From: Lagopus muta
Taxonomy: Eukaryota > Chordata > Aves > Galliformes > Phasianidae
Length of the DNA: 64,000 nucleotides
Assembly (NCBI RefSeq): GCF_023343835.1
Contig: NC_064434.1
Location: forward strand, 8,723,505 to 8,787,504
Direction of reading: 5' to 3'
Positions 23,638 to 37,300 of this stretch are shown here, in pieces. The notes below the pieces were generated by a model. The model was not told the DNA's origin. It saw only the letters and a list, made by a program, of their open reading frames with translations, and ran no database searches. The position numbers and the translations under genes were made by a program. The first letter of the stretch is position 1; each line of letters starts with the position of its first letter.

Positions 23638-26315
23638 AATATATGAAGAAGGGTGTTCTGTTTTGTCTTTATAGACATTATCAGCAGCATTCCTTATCAT
23701 AATCCTATGAAGCGACTGTACACAGGAATGAACTGTATCTGTGCTCCTCACCATTTCCAAAGATGCTAAGAAATTCCTATAGACTGGATCATAGTATCTT
23801 ACTTTTTTTGCTTAGTTCTAGTCCTGGATTTATTTCAAAATAGTCTTCAACAGTACTTGTATTGCCATACAAGAATATGTCCAGGCAAACAGTGATACAG
23901 TCAATTATACCAATTGCATTGCTTGGCCATAGTAACCAGTTATTTGCATTTTTTCTGGGTTAGAGATACAGATACTATCTTTAATCATTCATTTCAGTTG
24001 ATGTTTTGTTCTCTGCTTACCAAAAGAGTAAGCTGGCCAAAATCTCACACTGGTAAATAATTTCTGTTCGTTACAAAAAAATAAAATAAAATAAAATAAA
24101 AAAATAAAAATTCTGTTTTGTTACAATTGGACAGCTAAAAACCTGTTGCCCTGAAAAATTTGAACATTCATTTCATAATGCTGTCCTCACATTGTGGGTA
24201 CTCCTTATTCTACAAATAATCTTGAGATTAGAAGTACTGTAAGCACAAAAATCTATCCATCTAACAAGTTTCAGAGTGCATATTTTTGTGAATTGCACTG
24301 CACCTTGACTTTGCAGCACAGGCATACATTCGTTGCCCATACGCTACTCTTGGATATACTATAGGAGAAACTTAGATGGTAACTGGAAGTAGAGGACTTC
24401 CATCAGTTCAAATGAAGATCTGGGTAAAGACAGGCAGCAGTCTGCGTGAACTGATGATAACATTCTGTTCCTTGCCTTCAGTTTCTAGTTGTTCAGTATC
24501 ATAATTAGTCTACTTGCATGACTAACAGATGACTGGAAAGAGGACTTCACCCACCTCCAATAAATGGAGATTAAAGGCTAGTAGCTATTGAGGGCACATC
24601 CAGCTTGCTACTTCTGTGAGGCCTTACATAAGTAGAGACAGCAGAAGCAGACCAGTTAGAGTCACATAAGGCTGCTACAGACTTGTCTTTAGACTAAACT
24701 CTCTCCATCTCAGCATGGCAGTGACTATAAATGTCTTCTACAGAACTTCTACTGTCAATGAAGTTTAAAAGAGTAACCCATTTCTCTGGTTTTGGATTAA
24801 GAAGAAAGCAAGCACTTTTATGGAGATTTAAGCAAAACAACGGAGGTATCATTTTTTTCCAATCTTAAAATTAGGGAAAAATTATGAGCCAATTAGTTTT
24901 AAATATAGATAGAAGAGTGTTAGTGGTATTATATAGCTGACATTATTTTTATAGCATACTGAGTCCTGGGAAATCAGAGTGCAGAAAGTCATACAGGATT
25001 GAAAATGCAACAGGAACAAGTACGTGGGAACAAAGACAAGTGGGAACAAATAAGTGAAAAACTGACAGCAGTGGCTATGACTGAGAAGTTAGAAGGAGAA
25101 GAATGATATAAAAAAAAATGAGATGAGAAAAAAGTACTTGAGAGACTTAAAGACATTTTTAGAAGTTTTAAAACAAAAGAAACATTGGCGACAAAGTCAT
25201 GCTGTTAATAACAATGCAGAACAGGCAGAAATCTTCTTGAAATGTTTTTATTTTCATTTTGGGAAACCATGTTAGATGACTGTGTAATAAGATCATGCCC
25301 AAATATTTTCCACACCAATAGCAACTAATGTCGATATTAAATATCAGCTATTACACTGCATAGTTTAAAAAGCACACAGGGATGAGCTTGCATCCAAAAG
25401 TTTTTTGTTTTTTTTTTTAAAGCTGCTTGCAGAGGTATCTATTTTTAATGTTGATTTTAATTAGTCTTCAGACACTTCTTAAGAACTCGAAGAAAGCTAG
25501 CATTGTGTCAGGAAGGAGCTATTGTTTACTTAGCATGCAGCACGATTTCAAAATAGAGTTCATAGCAACTTGATACCCAGCTGGGGAGATGCGTTCTGAG
25601 AGTCTTCATGTAAGGTTGACTAGGCTGTAAAGCTTCAGACAGTGGTTAGCCCACTGCGTAGTCTACCATTGGCAGTTTGTTACTAGTGACTTTCCTTGTG
25701 GCTCAATACCCAGCCCAGAACTATTCAATGCTGTCAAAGAGACTTTACACAAAGTTTTGATTTTCACACAAGATTTTGATTTAGAACATGATGCATGTAC
25801 TGAAATCACAAAACAAGCACAATACAATATCCATCTGAATTACAGTACAACTGCTATTCTCAGTAGCAGTCTCTATGCTCAGCTGTCACTCGTGAGGTCT
25901 AAGCCACCTATTCATTTCCACTTACTCTAGTCTGACAAATACAGGAAGGAATTCACACTCTTCTGATGAACTTCAGTAGAAACATTCACACCATCGGTTT
26001 ACCCATTCAGCTGCTGATAGCTCTTCTTTCTAAAACAAAGGCCACCCTCTGGGCCCTCTCTCTGTCGAGGTAAAGTCGGGCTCTTAGACAGCTGTGATTA
26101 GCCCCATCCTGCACTATTCTCTAAGCTTCATGAGTACATTCGCCATGCTCATTTTCACTGAGCTTTCCCATTATAGGGGTTTATTCGCTAAATCAATTTC
26201 ACCGCTTTGGTCTTCGTGAACAATTTGAGAGGACAGAACAGAACGCACTCTTAGCAAGTACGCGAGTGAGAACCAATAGAGGGGAGTGGGAGGACTGACA
26301 CTGCAGGGCAGGGCT
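23638..26315. other. Intergenic, no gene seen
   Basis: Contains an AAAAT-type microsatellite at about 24074-24110 and otherwise unremarkable AT-rich sequence. Confidence 0.4.
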
Positions 26316-26911
26316 GCAAATGAGGGCTTGGACAAGCTAGAGAAGTGGGACCGCAGGAAGTTCAGCAAAGGCAATTACAGAGCCCGGTATCTGAAGTAGG
26401 AGACGACTGGGCTCCCCAGTACAAAAAAGACAGGGATCTCTTGGAAAGAGTCCAGCGGAGGGCCACGAAGATGGTGAAGGGCCTGGAGCATCTCTCCTAT
26501 GAGGAAAGGCTGAGTGAACTGGGTCTGTTCAGCCTTGAGAAAAGGAGACTGAGAGGGGACCTGATCCAGGTCTATAAATATCTAAGGTGTGGGGGGCAGA
26601 ATGGCGAGGCCGGACTCTTTTCAGTGGTGAGTGGAGACAGGACAAGGGGAAATGGCCAGAAACTGGAGCATAGGAAGTTCCGCACAAACATGCGCAAGAA
26701 CTTCTTTACAGTGAGGTGACGGAGCACTGGAACAGGCTGCCCAGGGAGTTGGTGGAGTCTCCTTCTCTGGAGACGTTCAAGACCTGCCTGGATGCCTACC
26801 TGTGCTACCTGGTGTAGGGAACCTGCTTTGGCAGGGGGGTTGGACTCGATGATCTCAGGAGGTCCCTTCCAACCCCTACAATTCTGTGATTCTGTGATTC
26901 TGTGATTCTGT
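26316..26911 (+). mobile_element. CR1 LINE fragment, relatively well preserved
   Basis: The plus strand encodes a clear ORF2 C-terminal segment ([50 protein letters not shown]). A frameshift near 26714-26720 then breaks the frame shortly before the conserved W-N-R-L-P region. The element ends in several ATTCTGTG octamers. Part of the upstream ORF2 is missing, so the copy is internally deleted as well as 5'-truncated. Confidence 0.92.
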
Positions 26912-27111
26912 ATAATAGAACAGATTGGAGAATAACTTGACAGAAAAACAGCCTTCCAGAAGAGGAACTGTTAGACAAGCTAAGCATGAATCAGCACTGT
27001 GCAGCTCTAACTATAATCGTTTGCCTTGTAAGAGACTGTTTCAAGAAAGAGAGAACCCATCTGAAGTGCTGTGCCTTTCATAGGGAGTTCAATCAAATGA
27101 TAGGACAGATT
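26912..27111. other. Short spacer between CR1 copies
   Basis: Unique-looking sequence without gene content. Confidence 0.4.
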
Positions 27112-28245
27112 TCATAGAATCACAGAACTGTTTGAGTTGGAAGGAACCTTTAAAGGTCATCTAGTCCAACTCCTTTCCAACAAACAGGGACAGCTATAGC
27201 TAGATCAGGTTGCTCAGAGCCCCATGCAGCCTGACCTTGAATGTCTCCAGGGACAGGGCATCCACTGCAGCTCTGGGCAACCTGTTCCAGTGCCTCACCA
27301 CCTTTGCTGTAAAAAACATTTTGCTCATATCCTGTCTAAATCTCCCCTCTTTTAGTTTGAAACCCTTGTCTATCACAACAGACCCTGCTAAAGAATTTGC
27401 CCCCTTCCTTCTTATAGCCATCCTTTGAATACCAAAAGACCCCAGTGAGGTCACTTCTGAATCTTCTCCAGGTAGAACAGCCCCAGTGCTCAGCCTGCCC
27501 TCATAGTAGGGGTGTTCCATCCCTTATGCCATTTCTGTGGCCTTCCTCTGGACATTCTCCAAGAGGTTCATGTCTCTCCAGTACTGAGGAGTCGGTATAT
27601 GGACATGTACTTGAGGTGAGGTCTAATCAGAGAAAAGGGGCTGGACCACCTCCCTCAACCTGAAGCCATGCTTCTTTTGATGCAGCTCAGAATGTGATTG
27701 GCTTTCTGGGCTACAAGGACACATTGCTGGCTCATGAAATCCTTTTCAGCAGGGCTGTGCTCTGTCGTTTTGTCCCCCAGCTTGTATTGACAGTGGGTGT
27801 TGCCATGACTCAGGTTCAAGACTTTGCACTTGAATTTGTTGAACCTCATGAGGTTCCCCTGGGCCCACTTCTTGAGCCTGTCTAGGTCTCTCTGGATGGC
27901 ATCCTATCCCTTGGGTATGTTGACCACACCACACAGCTTGGTGTCATCTGTAAATTTATACTTGATCCCACTGTCAATGTCATTGACAAGGATATTAAGA
28001 GCACTGGTCCCAGTACTGACCCCTGAGGGACACCATTCATCATTGATGTCGATCTCGACATGAAACCATTGGCCACTACTCCTTGGGCACAAACTTGCAA
28101 CCAGTTCCTCATGCATCAAATACAAATCTTTCCAATTTGGAAAGAAAGATATTGTGAGGAAGCATGTCAAAATCCTTCTTGAAGTCCATATAGATGACAT
28201 CATTGTCTTTTTCTTGTCCATTATTGCAGTTACAACATCACATGC
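27112..28245 (-). mobile_element. CR1 LINE fragment, long, with RT domain
   Basis: The longest CR1 copy in the window. In minus-strand order it shows the RT motif NGVPQGSVLGPVL, then the palm continuation (TDDTKLCG), then [17 protein letters not shown] with SPAEKDF and AAQKAN-like words, then HWNRLPRAAVDALSLETFK. These pieces fall in different frames, so several indels have accumulated. The 3' tail at 27112 keeps the tcatagaa octamer. Confidence 0.92.
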
Positions 28246-28261
28246 TATTACACCATCAAAG

Positions 28262-28433
28262 ATTTCCTATGGAGGTTGCAGGATCACTGTCCCTGGAGAT
28301 TATTCAAGTCAGCTGGGCATGGCCCCAAGCAATCTGATCTAACTTCATAGTCAACTCTGCTTTGAGATGTGTTTGGACCAGACAGCCTTCTGAGACCTTT
28401 ACCCAACCTAGATCACACTATGATTCTGTGATC
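28262..28433 (+). mobile_element. CR1 LINE 3' end
   Basis: A 3' tail in the opposite orientation to the copy just before it: actgtccctggagattattc, then aatctgatctaact, and ending in atgattctgtgatc. Confidence 0.75.
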
Positions 28434-29149
28434 TAACCAATAAAGAGGATCAACCATTCTGTGTTCAACTTTCTGCCATAGACTTTCTTGAGTACATTTT
28501 GGCTGCTGGAGTTCTATTACAGCCAGAAATCAATATGGAAGAAGTTAAGGGGATCTATCTACTAATAACTGTCAAAAAATCACTTTTGGCAAGAGAACCT
28601 ATGAAAAACAAACAATAAAACATCAATTAAAATCATAACTATACAAACACTGTAGAAACTTCCAAAAATATGGAATAAATGTAAAGTTCATGGCACAAAT
28701 TTACAAAATGTTTGGCCTAAGTTCATATCAAGTTAAAATAAATCTTATATTTGCATGCTCTAAATATGAAAGATGCAGCTTTCAAAAACACTCTTTAGCT
28801 GTCTCGATGATTTAAAATGCCTGTAATGCCTCTGTGTTCTGAAATAATTTGGAATATGTTTCCTTTTCAGAATAAAAGGACATAGTTTAGTCTTGAAAAT
28901 ACTTTCTCACCTTAAGTTGCAGTGTGGTGTTACCAACAGCATAGTCATTCAGGTTAGTTCTTTTTAATTAAAATATTCAGTGCAACATTTACAGTATATC
29001 TTTACTAAAATCCCAATTGCTTCAGGAATCGTTTATTTTTAACTGATGGTAGAAATTATAAATAACTGCTTGTTGCTGGAATTGATTCTAGAAAAAGAAC
29101 ACCACAACACTTCTCTGTGGTGTTTCCCTGTAGCAATCCATTGCCTGAT
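28434..29149. other. Intergenic, AT-rich
   Basis: No gene or recognised repeat seen. Confidence 0.4.
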
Positions 29150-29300
29150 CACAGAATCATAGAATCATTGAAGTTGGAAAAGACCTTCAAGATAACCTAG
29201 TCCAACCTTCCACCTACCAGCAATATTTCCCCACTAAACTGTGACTGTGTCCCTCAGTATGAATCTAAACATCTCTTGAACACCTCCAGGGACAAGCATA
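29150..29300 (-). mobile_element. CR1 LINE 3' end
   Basis: Begins on the plus strand with cagaatcatagaatcattga and ttggaaaagaccttcaagat, and ends near acacctccagggac. A short, 5'-truncated tail. Confidence 0.88.
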
Positions 29301-29499
29301 CTCCAGAGATCCTTTGGGGTGGTGTGGAACACAAGGTTATGTTACTCATATTTATGCATTTCCTTCCCACCTGGGGATAAAAGAAATGAACCATGCACTG
29401 AAGCTGTCTGTGCATAATGATAGAGTACTGGTAGTGGGGCAGATGCATAACTGAAATTAAGTTAGGCCATATCATAGTCTTACACAGCAGCCCTTATTT

Positions 29500-29588
29500 G
29501 CTTTGGAAGGGGGGAGGAAGGGGGTGGACTAGATGATCTCTAGAGGTCCCTTCCAGCCCCTACAATTTTGTGATTCAGTGATTCTGTG
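29500..29588 (+). mobile_element. CR1 LINE 3' tail
   Basis: The segment gtggactagatgatctctag and gtcccttccagcccctac, followed by three imperfect ATTCTGTG octamers. Opposite orientation to the copy at 29150-29300. Confidence 0.85.
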
Positions 29589-32500
29589 AGTCATGAAAGA
29601 GAACCTGTTCTTTAAAAGCAGAAGGATTTCATTACCAGTTACCTATAGTATATTACGGTCCTGGGGTTAATTAGCTGGTATCACAGCGACATCTCTGAAA
29701 ACAGGAAAATGGACATAATAATCATGAGATATGTATACTTTTCTACTGTTAGCTGGTAACTCTGAGGCCATTATCTGGCAGTGAAACAAAAGTCAGTTGT
29801 TTTCTTTACATTCTTAGTCAGGAGTGTGTATATTAAAAGAGCTGCCTATGAGTGTATACCTGCTGTTTCACTCTCTTGACTAAATTTATTGTTCTTTTTC
29901 TGCTTGCTTGTTTGTTTTTCTCTTCATAGTCTAATCAACCAGTGGTGAATAAAGTGAGAGAAGTATTTATGATCTCTAGTTAATTGTAGAAAAATGATGA
30001 GATGCTTCAGATTCATTTCCACTGAAGAGACTGCAAAACTGTCTCCTTGTATTTCCTGTCTACTTTATGGACTCAAGCTCAGATAGGATGGACTGTGTAG
30101 ATGCAAGTACTGTAGTTGGTTCTTAGCCAAAAACAACTTTTGACAAGCACTCTTATGAATTTTACCAACTGCAAAATCTGTGCAGTGTTTGTACAGGGAG
30201 CAGTAGTCTTATCAACAGTGCTGACTCTACCACTGTTTATCAGTATTGTGCATGTAGGTTAAAACTGGTGTCAGTAAGTGAATGAACTCAAGCCTGAAAC
30301 CAGTGTCTGCTTGTACCTCCTGTTTATCCCAGTCCTTATCAGAGAAGTTATAAAGAAGCTGTTTTATCTGAACCCATTTGGATTATAAAGAAGCAACAAA
30401 AAATACCAAGCTTTTATAACTAGGATCCCAGATATCTGAACTTTGCTCATAACATATCTCTGTTGGCTACAACCTTTGGACAGTATAATAAATATGTTTG
30501 CTGCGTGGCAATGAGCTCATAGACTTAGTAGCAGAAAAACAAAAAAATATGTTGAAGTTAGTCATGTAAAACTACTCTTAAACACAGAAGGAATTGTTGC
30601 TTTACAGCTTGTGTATGCTCTAATTGATATGAATAACAAAATAACCTTCATAGAGAAGAACGGTCTTTGTCTTTCAGTACTGTTAATTAATCAGTTTTAT
30701 AGCACTGCTTCAATTTTACTCAGACATTACAAGCATTTTAACTAGGAAAACAATTTAATGCATTAATACCAGTGACAAAAGTGGAGTTGGTTTAAATCTA
30801 TTTCAGAATAGGAAAAAAAATCATGCTATTAACAAATAGCTATATTATTTTCTTTAGCAAAGCAATCCAGGTGTGAATTTCAGAAATATTCATACATTAT
30901 TAATTCCCAGTGTTCAACTAACCTAGTTTTCGACATGTATACTGTATAGGGGAATAATACATAGCACCACACACAGAAGTGTGTTGGGTATGAATTTTAT
31001 CCATTTGCTCTCAAAGGGCAAGGTAAAAACTAAGACCTTTGGGCATATGAAATGCAGTGCAGTTGGGATTTTAAGGTAACTGAGTTCATCAGAGAGTTTC
31101 ATATAAATCTTATTTTGGCACCTGAGATTTTGTGAGTGCTTATTATTTTAGTGAAAACTTACTTCAGTGCTGAAAATCTTGTATGTTCCTTGAAGTATCA
31201 GCACCTTGGTTTCTCAGTGCCTGTCTCTGCTGTAAGACTGTTTATGATTTACAAACAAGGCATGTCTATGTCAGCTCCTTTGGGAGGTCAGTTCAATCAG
31301 TGCTCTCTCAGCACCTCTAACACACATGGACAGCATTTATTTCATCACAAAGTACAGCAGTCACAGGCAGTTTCATCCAAAAGTACAGCTGGAGTAAGCA
31401 TCAGACTTGTATAGCAGTCTGGAGAGTTAAACCAATTGTCCAGGAAATGGTAGTCAGGGTTTCCAGACCATTCTGTCCGGGCACGTTCTAACTGACTTTG
31501 CTCCTAACCCTTAGCTGAGAGACAAAAATGCAGTGGCAACCTCTCTTACTAGATGATTTAGTAAGTTAATGTGAAGAACCTACTATTTTTGCTTTTAATC
31601 AGATATTTTACCTGTGGGCATAGCCCTGTGTTTCATGCTCATATGTATGAAAAAGTCCTGAGCAAAGGCTAAGCTCTGCTTCTTACAAAGGTAACTGGAA
31701 GGCATTATTTTTTCAGTTTCTTCGGAGATTATAACAAGAGTGATAACATACTGATTTCTTGAATTAAACTCAGCTTTAAATGATCCTTAATCTTACATGT
31801 TCTTTAACAAAAGAGCGCTGTCTGCCTTGTGCTTTCCAAACTGCACAAAGTAAAATCAAAGAAATGAAAAAAAGCAATAATCAAATCTCTGAGCAGAGTC
31901 AAGGAAGCAAAGAAACTACTAAACTGTCGTGGTGACAGCTAACAGCGTTTCGGGGTTAAGAAATGATCCAGGACACACCTTCAAGCTATTACTAAGAGAT
32001 AAGAAGAGCTACAAGGCGTGCCTTTAAGCTGTCATTCTAGCTGTCTGTATTATGAGGAAGAGACAGGCAATGAGAATAGGGCAGTGATGCAGGTAGGTAC
32101 TCATAATACCCAACTTAAGGTGCATTATCTAGCTACTGGGTCTCCAACTGACAATCAATGGAGAAAGTTCATCAAAAGCACTGAATCCCTTCAGATGATC
32201 TAAAGATACAACTGCATTAATTTTTCAGTTTCAATCCAGCATGTGTTCCTAAGGTAGAATTCCCCTCACTCTGCTTAGATTCTCTTGTGAAGCTGTCTTG
32301 GTGTGCACAAACTGGATTCATTTAAAACAGATTGAAATCAGAGATACACCTTAAACTCTTTAATCCCAGCTTGTATTCAGTTTATGGGACCAGGTTAAGA
32401 CTAATCTGTCAAGACAAAAAAAAACAAAAAAAAAGGAAATATTTGGTTGAAACGTAAAATACATGAGCCAGGCATATTTCTGTAATCAAAGTACCCTGTA

Positions 32501-33350
32501 GCTTAGAAAAATAGAGCTAAAATAATCTCAAACACACAGATCTTTGAACTGTGAATTGTCTGGAAAGGTTACAGTGTGCAGCTTTGAGCAGCAGTAAATG
32601 TGAAGATAGATCATAAGGACCAAATGCTGTTACATTTTGGAAGTCTTTAACCAGTTGGAAAACCAAAATTTTATTAAAATTAAGTTAGTATTTGAGCTCA
32701 ACTTTCAATTCAGATATAAGCTCAATTTACTCTGGTTCAGTGTATTCTGAAATAATTGAAGAACTTATTTCATGTCAGCTAAGCTGATGAATTTGTCAGC
32801 GTTTGTAAGCTGTACTATAAGGAAATGGAACTTAACCTGATGTTAAGTTTCATTTGTTGCAAGCTAAGAGTGAGCACATGGAGAACTACCTCAGTAACTT
32901 GGCTGCTTGACTAAACTTTTGTTCTGTTCCAAGTGAATAAGCATTCAACCATGAGAAAAAAAATATAGCTGCTTACCTTGCATATTATTATTTCTTCTCT
33001 TCGAAGTAATAGGGATTGATATGTTTCATAATTCACTACAGAGCAGTGGGAATAGTTCATGGCTTAAGTTATACTGGGCTGCAAAACCCAATGTTTTGAA
33101 CTGTGAAATCTAGTACTTTATGTAATTTATCTTTAACAAACAGTATTTCCTTGCACTTTGAAGATGAATATTATGACATTTACTTGCATTCAGAGAAATA
33201 AATGGTTAATGGTGAGGACAGGAAAACAATCATTGTAGAAACAGTGGCCACCAAATAAATGTTTAACTAAAATAAATTTGCCCTAGATTTCTTTGGCAGA
33301 ATAGCCAGGGCACTGAAATGTACACAGAGGTCTTCCCAGCACTTTTTAGT

Positions 33351-33353
<3 letters not shown>
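29589..33353. other. Intergenic, no gene seen
   Basis: About 3.8 kb of AT-rich DNA without recognisable coding potential or repeats, apart from A-rich runs (for example near 32418-32435). Confidence 0.4.

Positions 33354-33382
<29 letters not shown>
33354..33382. repeat. Poly(T) tract, 29 bases
   Basis: An uninterrupted T run. No retroposon body could be recognised on either side. Confidence 0.9.
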
Positions 33383-33386
<4 letters not shown>

Positions 33387-33996
33387 ATGACTTAAAATTA
33401 AAGAAAAAGAGCTCAATTCTCTGAACATTTTGTTTCCTATTCAAATTTATCCATGATAAATTATTCTTAGATGTGTGGAGAGTTTACTTCTAAAATTTTT
33501 GTCTTTTATAAAGACTTAAGAACTCACAAAGTATGTGGTGAATTTTGGTCTCGAAGATCCAAATTCAGTTTTTCTTTAATAGTACATCTTTATCTATGAA
33601 TACTTGGAGCTTCCATGTACTGTTGGAAGGAGTAGAAGTGCAAACACACGAATGGGAAGGTCCACGGTAACATGGAACAAGACTGCTTTTAGCAAGGGAG
33701 ATCTGGAAGAGCTGTGAGCCTGACAGATCCTGAATGTAGCTTTGGAACAAAACCTTTATAGTTCAGTAACCTTTACCTGTGTCTGCCTATTCTGTGAGTC
33801 ATTTGAGAGTCTTAGTTCTATGGTTCTGTGCACCAGTCCAATTCAGAGATCTATGCGTATGCTAACAACATAAAGCCAGACCAAATCTTTTTTTTTCCTT
33901 TAGCTTAACCTTTTCCCTTAGCAATTTTTTTTTTTTAATTTATCATTATTATTCTTTTAATGGATGAATTCTGAAGATGAGAAAGATCTTGCTCAG

Positions 33997-34183
33997 TCTG
34001 AGGGTGACAGAGCACCGGAACAGGCTGCCCAGAGAGGTTGTGGAGTCTCCTTCTCTGGAGATACTCAGAGCCCGCCCAGATGCTTTCCTGTGCAACCCAC
34101 TGTAGGAAACTTGCTTTAGCAGGGGATTGGACTAGGCAATATCCAGAGATCCTTTCCAGCCAGTATGATTCTGTGATTCTATA
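33997..34183 (+). mobile_element. CR1 LINE 3' end
   Basis: Segments gagcaccggaacaggctgcc, gttgtggagtctccttctct and ttggactaggcaatatccag, ending in two octamers. 5'-truncated. Confidence 0.88.
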
Positions 34184-34256
34184 ATGAGGGCTTGGAGAAC
34201 AGGAAGATTTTTGAAGAGCTTCTATGTGCCTCTGTGAAAATAAAAACTGAAAAGGA

Positions 34257-34325
34257 TGAAATCCTGGTGCTCTTGTAGTAAATGGCAAAACTCCCATTGA
34301 CTTCAATGAGGATAGGATTTCTTCC
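34257..34325. repeat. Palindromic interspersed repeat, copy B
   Basis: The arms gaaatcctgg...aaatgg and cccattgacttc...aggatttc are inverted complements flanking caaaact. The right arm and loop match copy A at 18250-18303 closely. The outer arms are better preserved here, which shows that the repeat is a palindrome of about 70 bases. Confidence 0.6.
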
Positions 34326-37300
34326 AAAATGCACAGAGTTTTCTCAGTCCAAATGTAAGCACACTAACTTATTAATAAATGCACAATAATACAGCAAGCC
34401 AAAGGCAGTATAAATACTTAAACAGAGCTTGTTTCAGTTTAAATACCAATAGCAGACTTACTTTTGGAGTCTGTGGAGGACCCAGATGCCACAGCTAGGA
34501 TTTTTCACTTTCAGACATCTGGGTTCACAGGTCACTATTCAAAAGGAAATAATTAATAAAGTAGAAGTGGCAGTGATGCTATATATTTAATAACCCAGGA
34601 CTTTTACATATAACCTAAAGTGATTATGAGCTATTCTTTAATGTGTAAGTAAGTGAGAGATAAATTCTTTTTTTACAGTCCTTATTCCACCTTTTTCCAA
34701 GACAAAGCAAAAAATAACAACCATGCTGCAGATGAAAGTATCAGGAATTTTTGAAATTGTAATTTAAAAACATGAGGAAACATTTAGAATTTAATGAATT
34801 TCCTCTCCATTTTATAGCTCTCTCTATAAATCAGGAGGCATTTGCATGTATGTTTAAGTTAGATATGAGTGTCAACTGTTTTCTACGTAGAAATGAATAT
34901 GTTTTGAGGTTTGATTTAGCATTGAGACATCTTTTCAGTAGGCACCGTAGCTAGCTGTGTGCAGTAGCCTGTTCATTTTGTCTGTAATGTAACTGTTGCA
35001 TTACTGTATGTAAAGGAGAACTGATAGTTAACTCAATGAAAATGAGAAAATTCTCTTATGTAATAGTTGACTTTGAGTCCTACTCTTAACGGTCTCTTTC
35101 CAGAGGAGTCTAGAAATCATTCTTCATGCCTGTAAGGGACACAGAAAAGAGACTTCCTGTCTCAAAATAGTCAAAGAGGAGAAGAGAGAGAAAGGTCTTT
35201 TATGTAAGCAGTTTCTTTTTCTGCTTTTTTTTTCTTTTTTTTTTTTTTTCCTGTCCTATCTGTGGAGGACCGGTGACCCTAACCGGAGGTTGCAGCAACA
35301 ACCTTATACCAGAGGCCTGATAAGCCTGTGAAGTAATCACCTTTTGTATAATCATTTCCAATGATCGTTTCAGCATGCCTCATGCTGAAAGCTTTTGCAA
35401 GTTAAGGGGTGAAGTACTCAGTAAAATTATTTATTTAAATCCATTAATAAATGAATTTTAGTACAACGAAATTATTTTTCCCAGTTTGTACAATGCTAAA
35501 GATGTATCATATATGTAAGATTGCCTCTGCAGATGAATGCCACTTGAAATTCACATCTACTCATGATACTACACTTGGAGTAGTGCTCTTTTCTGCAGTA
35601 TAGATATCAAATATAAGCAAGTGCTGGCATCCTCTCATTCACAGTATGTTAAGAGGTGGAAGCTTTTCACATGAAATGAATATTTATTTCAAGTGAATTC
35701 TTTATTACTGATACAAGTGCAATTTCCCTTACACTGCTTTCTTTAAGGCATGGGTAAAGGATCCTGTTTCAGATTATAAAGGGCAGGTTTTACACATGTT
35801 TGTATATTATTCAATCCCCTAAGTAGTAAAATGTTTTATATTGGTTTAAAAAGAACTGAATTGTGATATAAAGATAGAAAGCATATATAAAAATAACTGA
35901 GATACCTATGGAACAGCACTTTAATCTCATCTTCCTTTCTTATAAGGAAGCAGAGTGATAAAACATGAGAGCATTTAACACCTACATGGTGAAATTCAGC
36001 TCAACTTACATAACCATAATCACATAATCACAGGAGTCAATTTTAAGTGACTTGTCAAAGTTAGGCCAGGATAGATGCACAAAGTTGGATTCAATAATTT
36101 GTAGGTAATTAAGGCATTTATAATCTTGTTTAACTTCATGAAGACTTAAGACTCCTAGAGGACATACTGTAAAAATTCTTAGACCCTAAAATGAGAAAAC
36201 AAGCACCTTCAGAGATTTTATAAAATCTTTTTATTCTTTGGAATTTAGGAACATTCATCTAATAGGTATATAGTTTTTAGCATTAAAATTTGAATCAGCT
36301 GTCTAAGCTATCTTTATATTCAGTGTGAAGTATCTTGTTTAGCCCAACTCACTTCCTCAGGTTTGGATTTATCTGTAGGAGGAGATGAATACATCTCCTG
36401 GAGATGTGTTTTTCTCCCATTAGGTATTGGAGGAACCTAGGTTGTAACTAAAATACAGGTGTTTGTATTAGAGATGTTTGGTCAGCTGAATCTACATAGC
36501 CAGTTTAAGATTATGGATACCCAAAGTTACTAATCCCACTTTAAGTCCATACCTTCAGGTGACTGTCTTTAAAATGTTGCCTGAGGAGTAAATCAAGAGA
36601 AGAAATTCTTCACTTGCACATTTGGTTTCTATTTGTTCTATTCTGTGTGCTCATCTCAAGGGAGTTAATTGAAAATGGAGATCTTTGTTTTCTTCTGTAT
36701 AAACTTCTAATAATTCAACATTTTTTATGGGCATAAGGTGCATAATGGGACTCCTGTGCTAGTAGTAACTGGTTATCTGTGGTTGAACTCTGACTATATT
36801 TGGTACTTTGGGGAGATATATTTTCACTCTGACCAGAAATCTGTGAGGACACATGACATTGAGGAAACAAAATGTTAAAAGTCAGAGAAGAATTACTTGT
36901 AATTCAAAAAAAAAAAAAAAGAAAAGAAAATTTGATGTAATGTAACTTACAAGTCTTACCCTAATAGAAGAGGCTTGCTAAGAAAATCTTCCATGGGATT
37001 TACTGAAGTGAATGAGTAAGAATTCTTTGTCTCCTTGCCAAGTTATTTTACTGTGTACCCAGTGCAGCCCTCCGAGTCACACTTAGTTCTGAAAAAAAGT
37101 CTGTATTCTTGAGGGAATTTTGTCTTGTTTGCTTGTTTGTTTTTGTTTACCTATCTTTGTTTTTCAATATGCAACTATTTGCTCATTCCTCAGCTCTGGA
37201 AACAAATCTGTATGCTTTGTTCAGCTGGGCTCCCAACCATAGAATCATCATGGAAGCAGCGGTCACATTTGTTGGCTTTGTTTTGTCCATGTCCACAGCT

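Noticed and set aside
26345-26719. A 124-codon frame with clear protein similarity
   Set aside because: It is the C-terminal remnant of CR1 ORF2, broken by a frameshift, and not a host gene.
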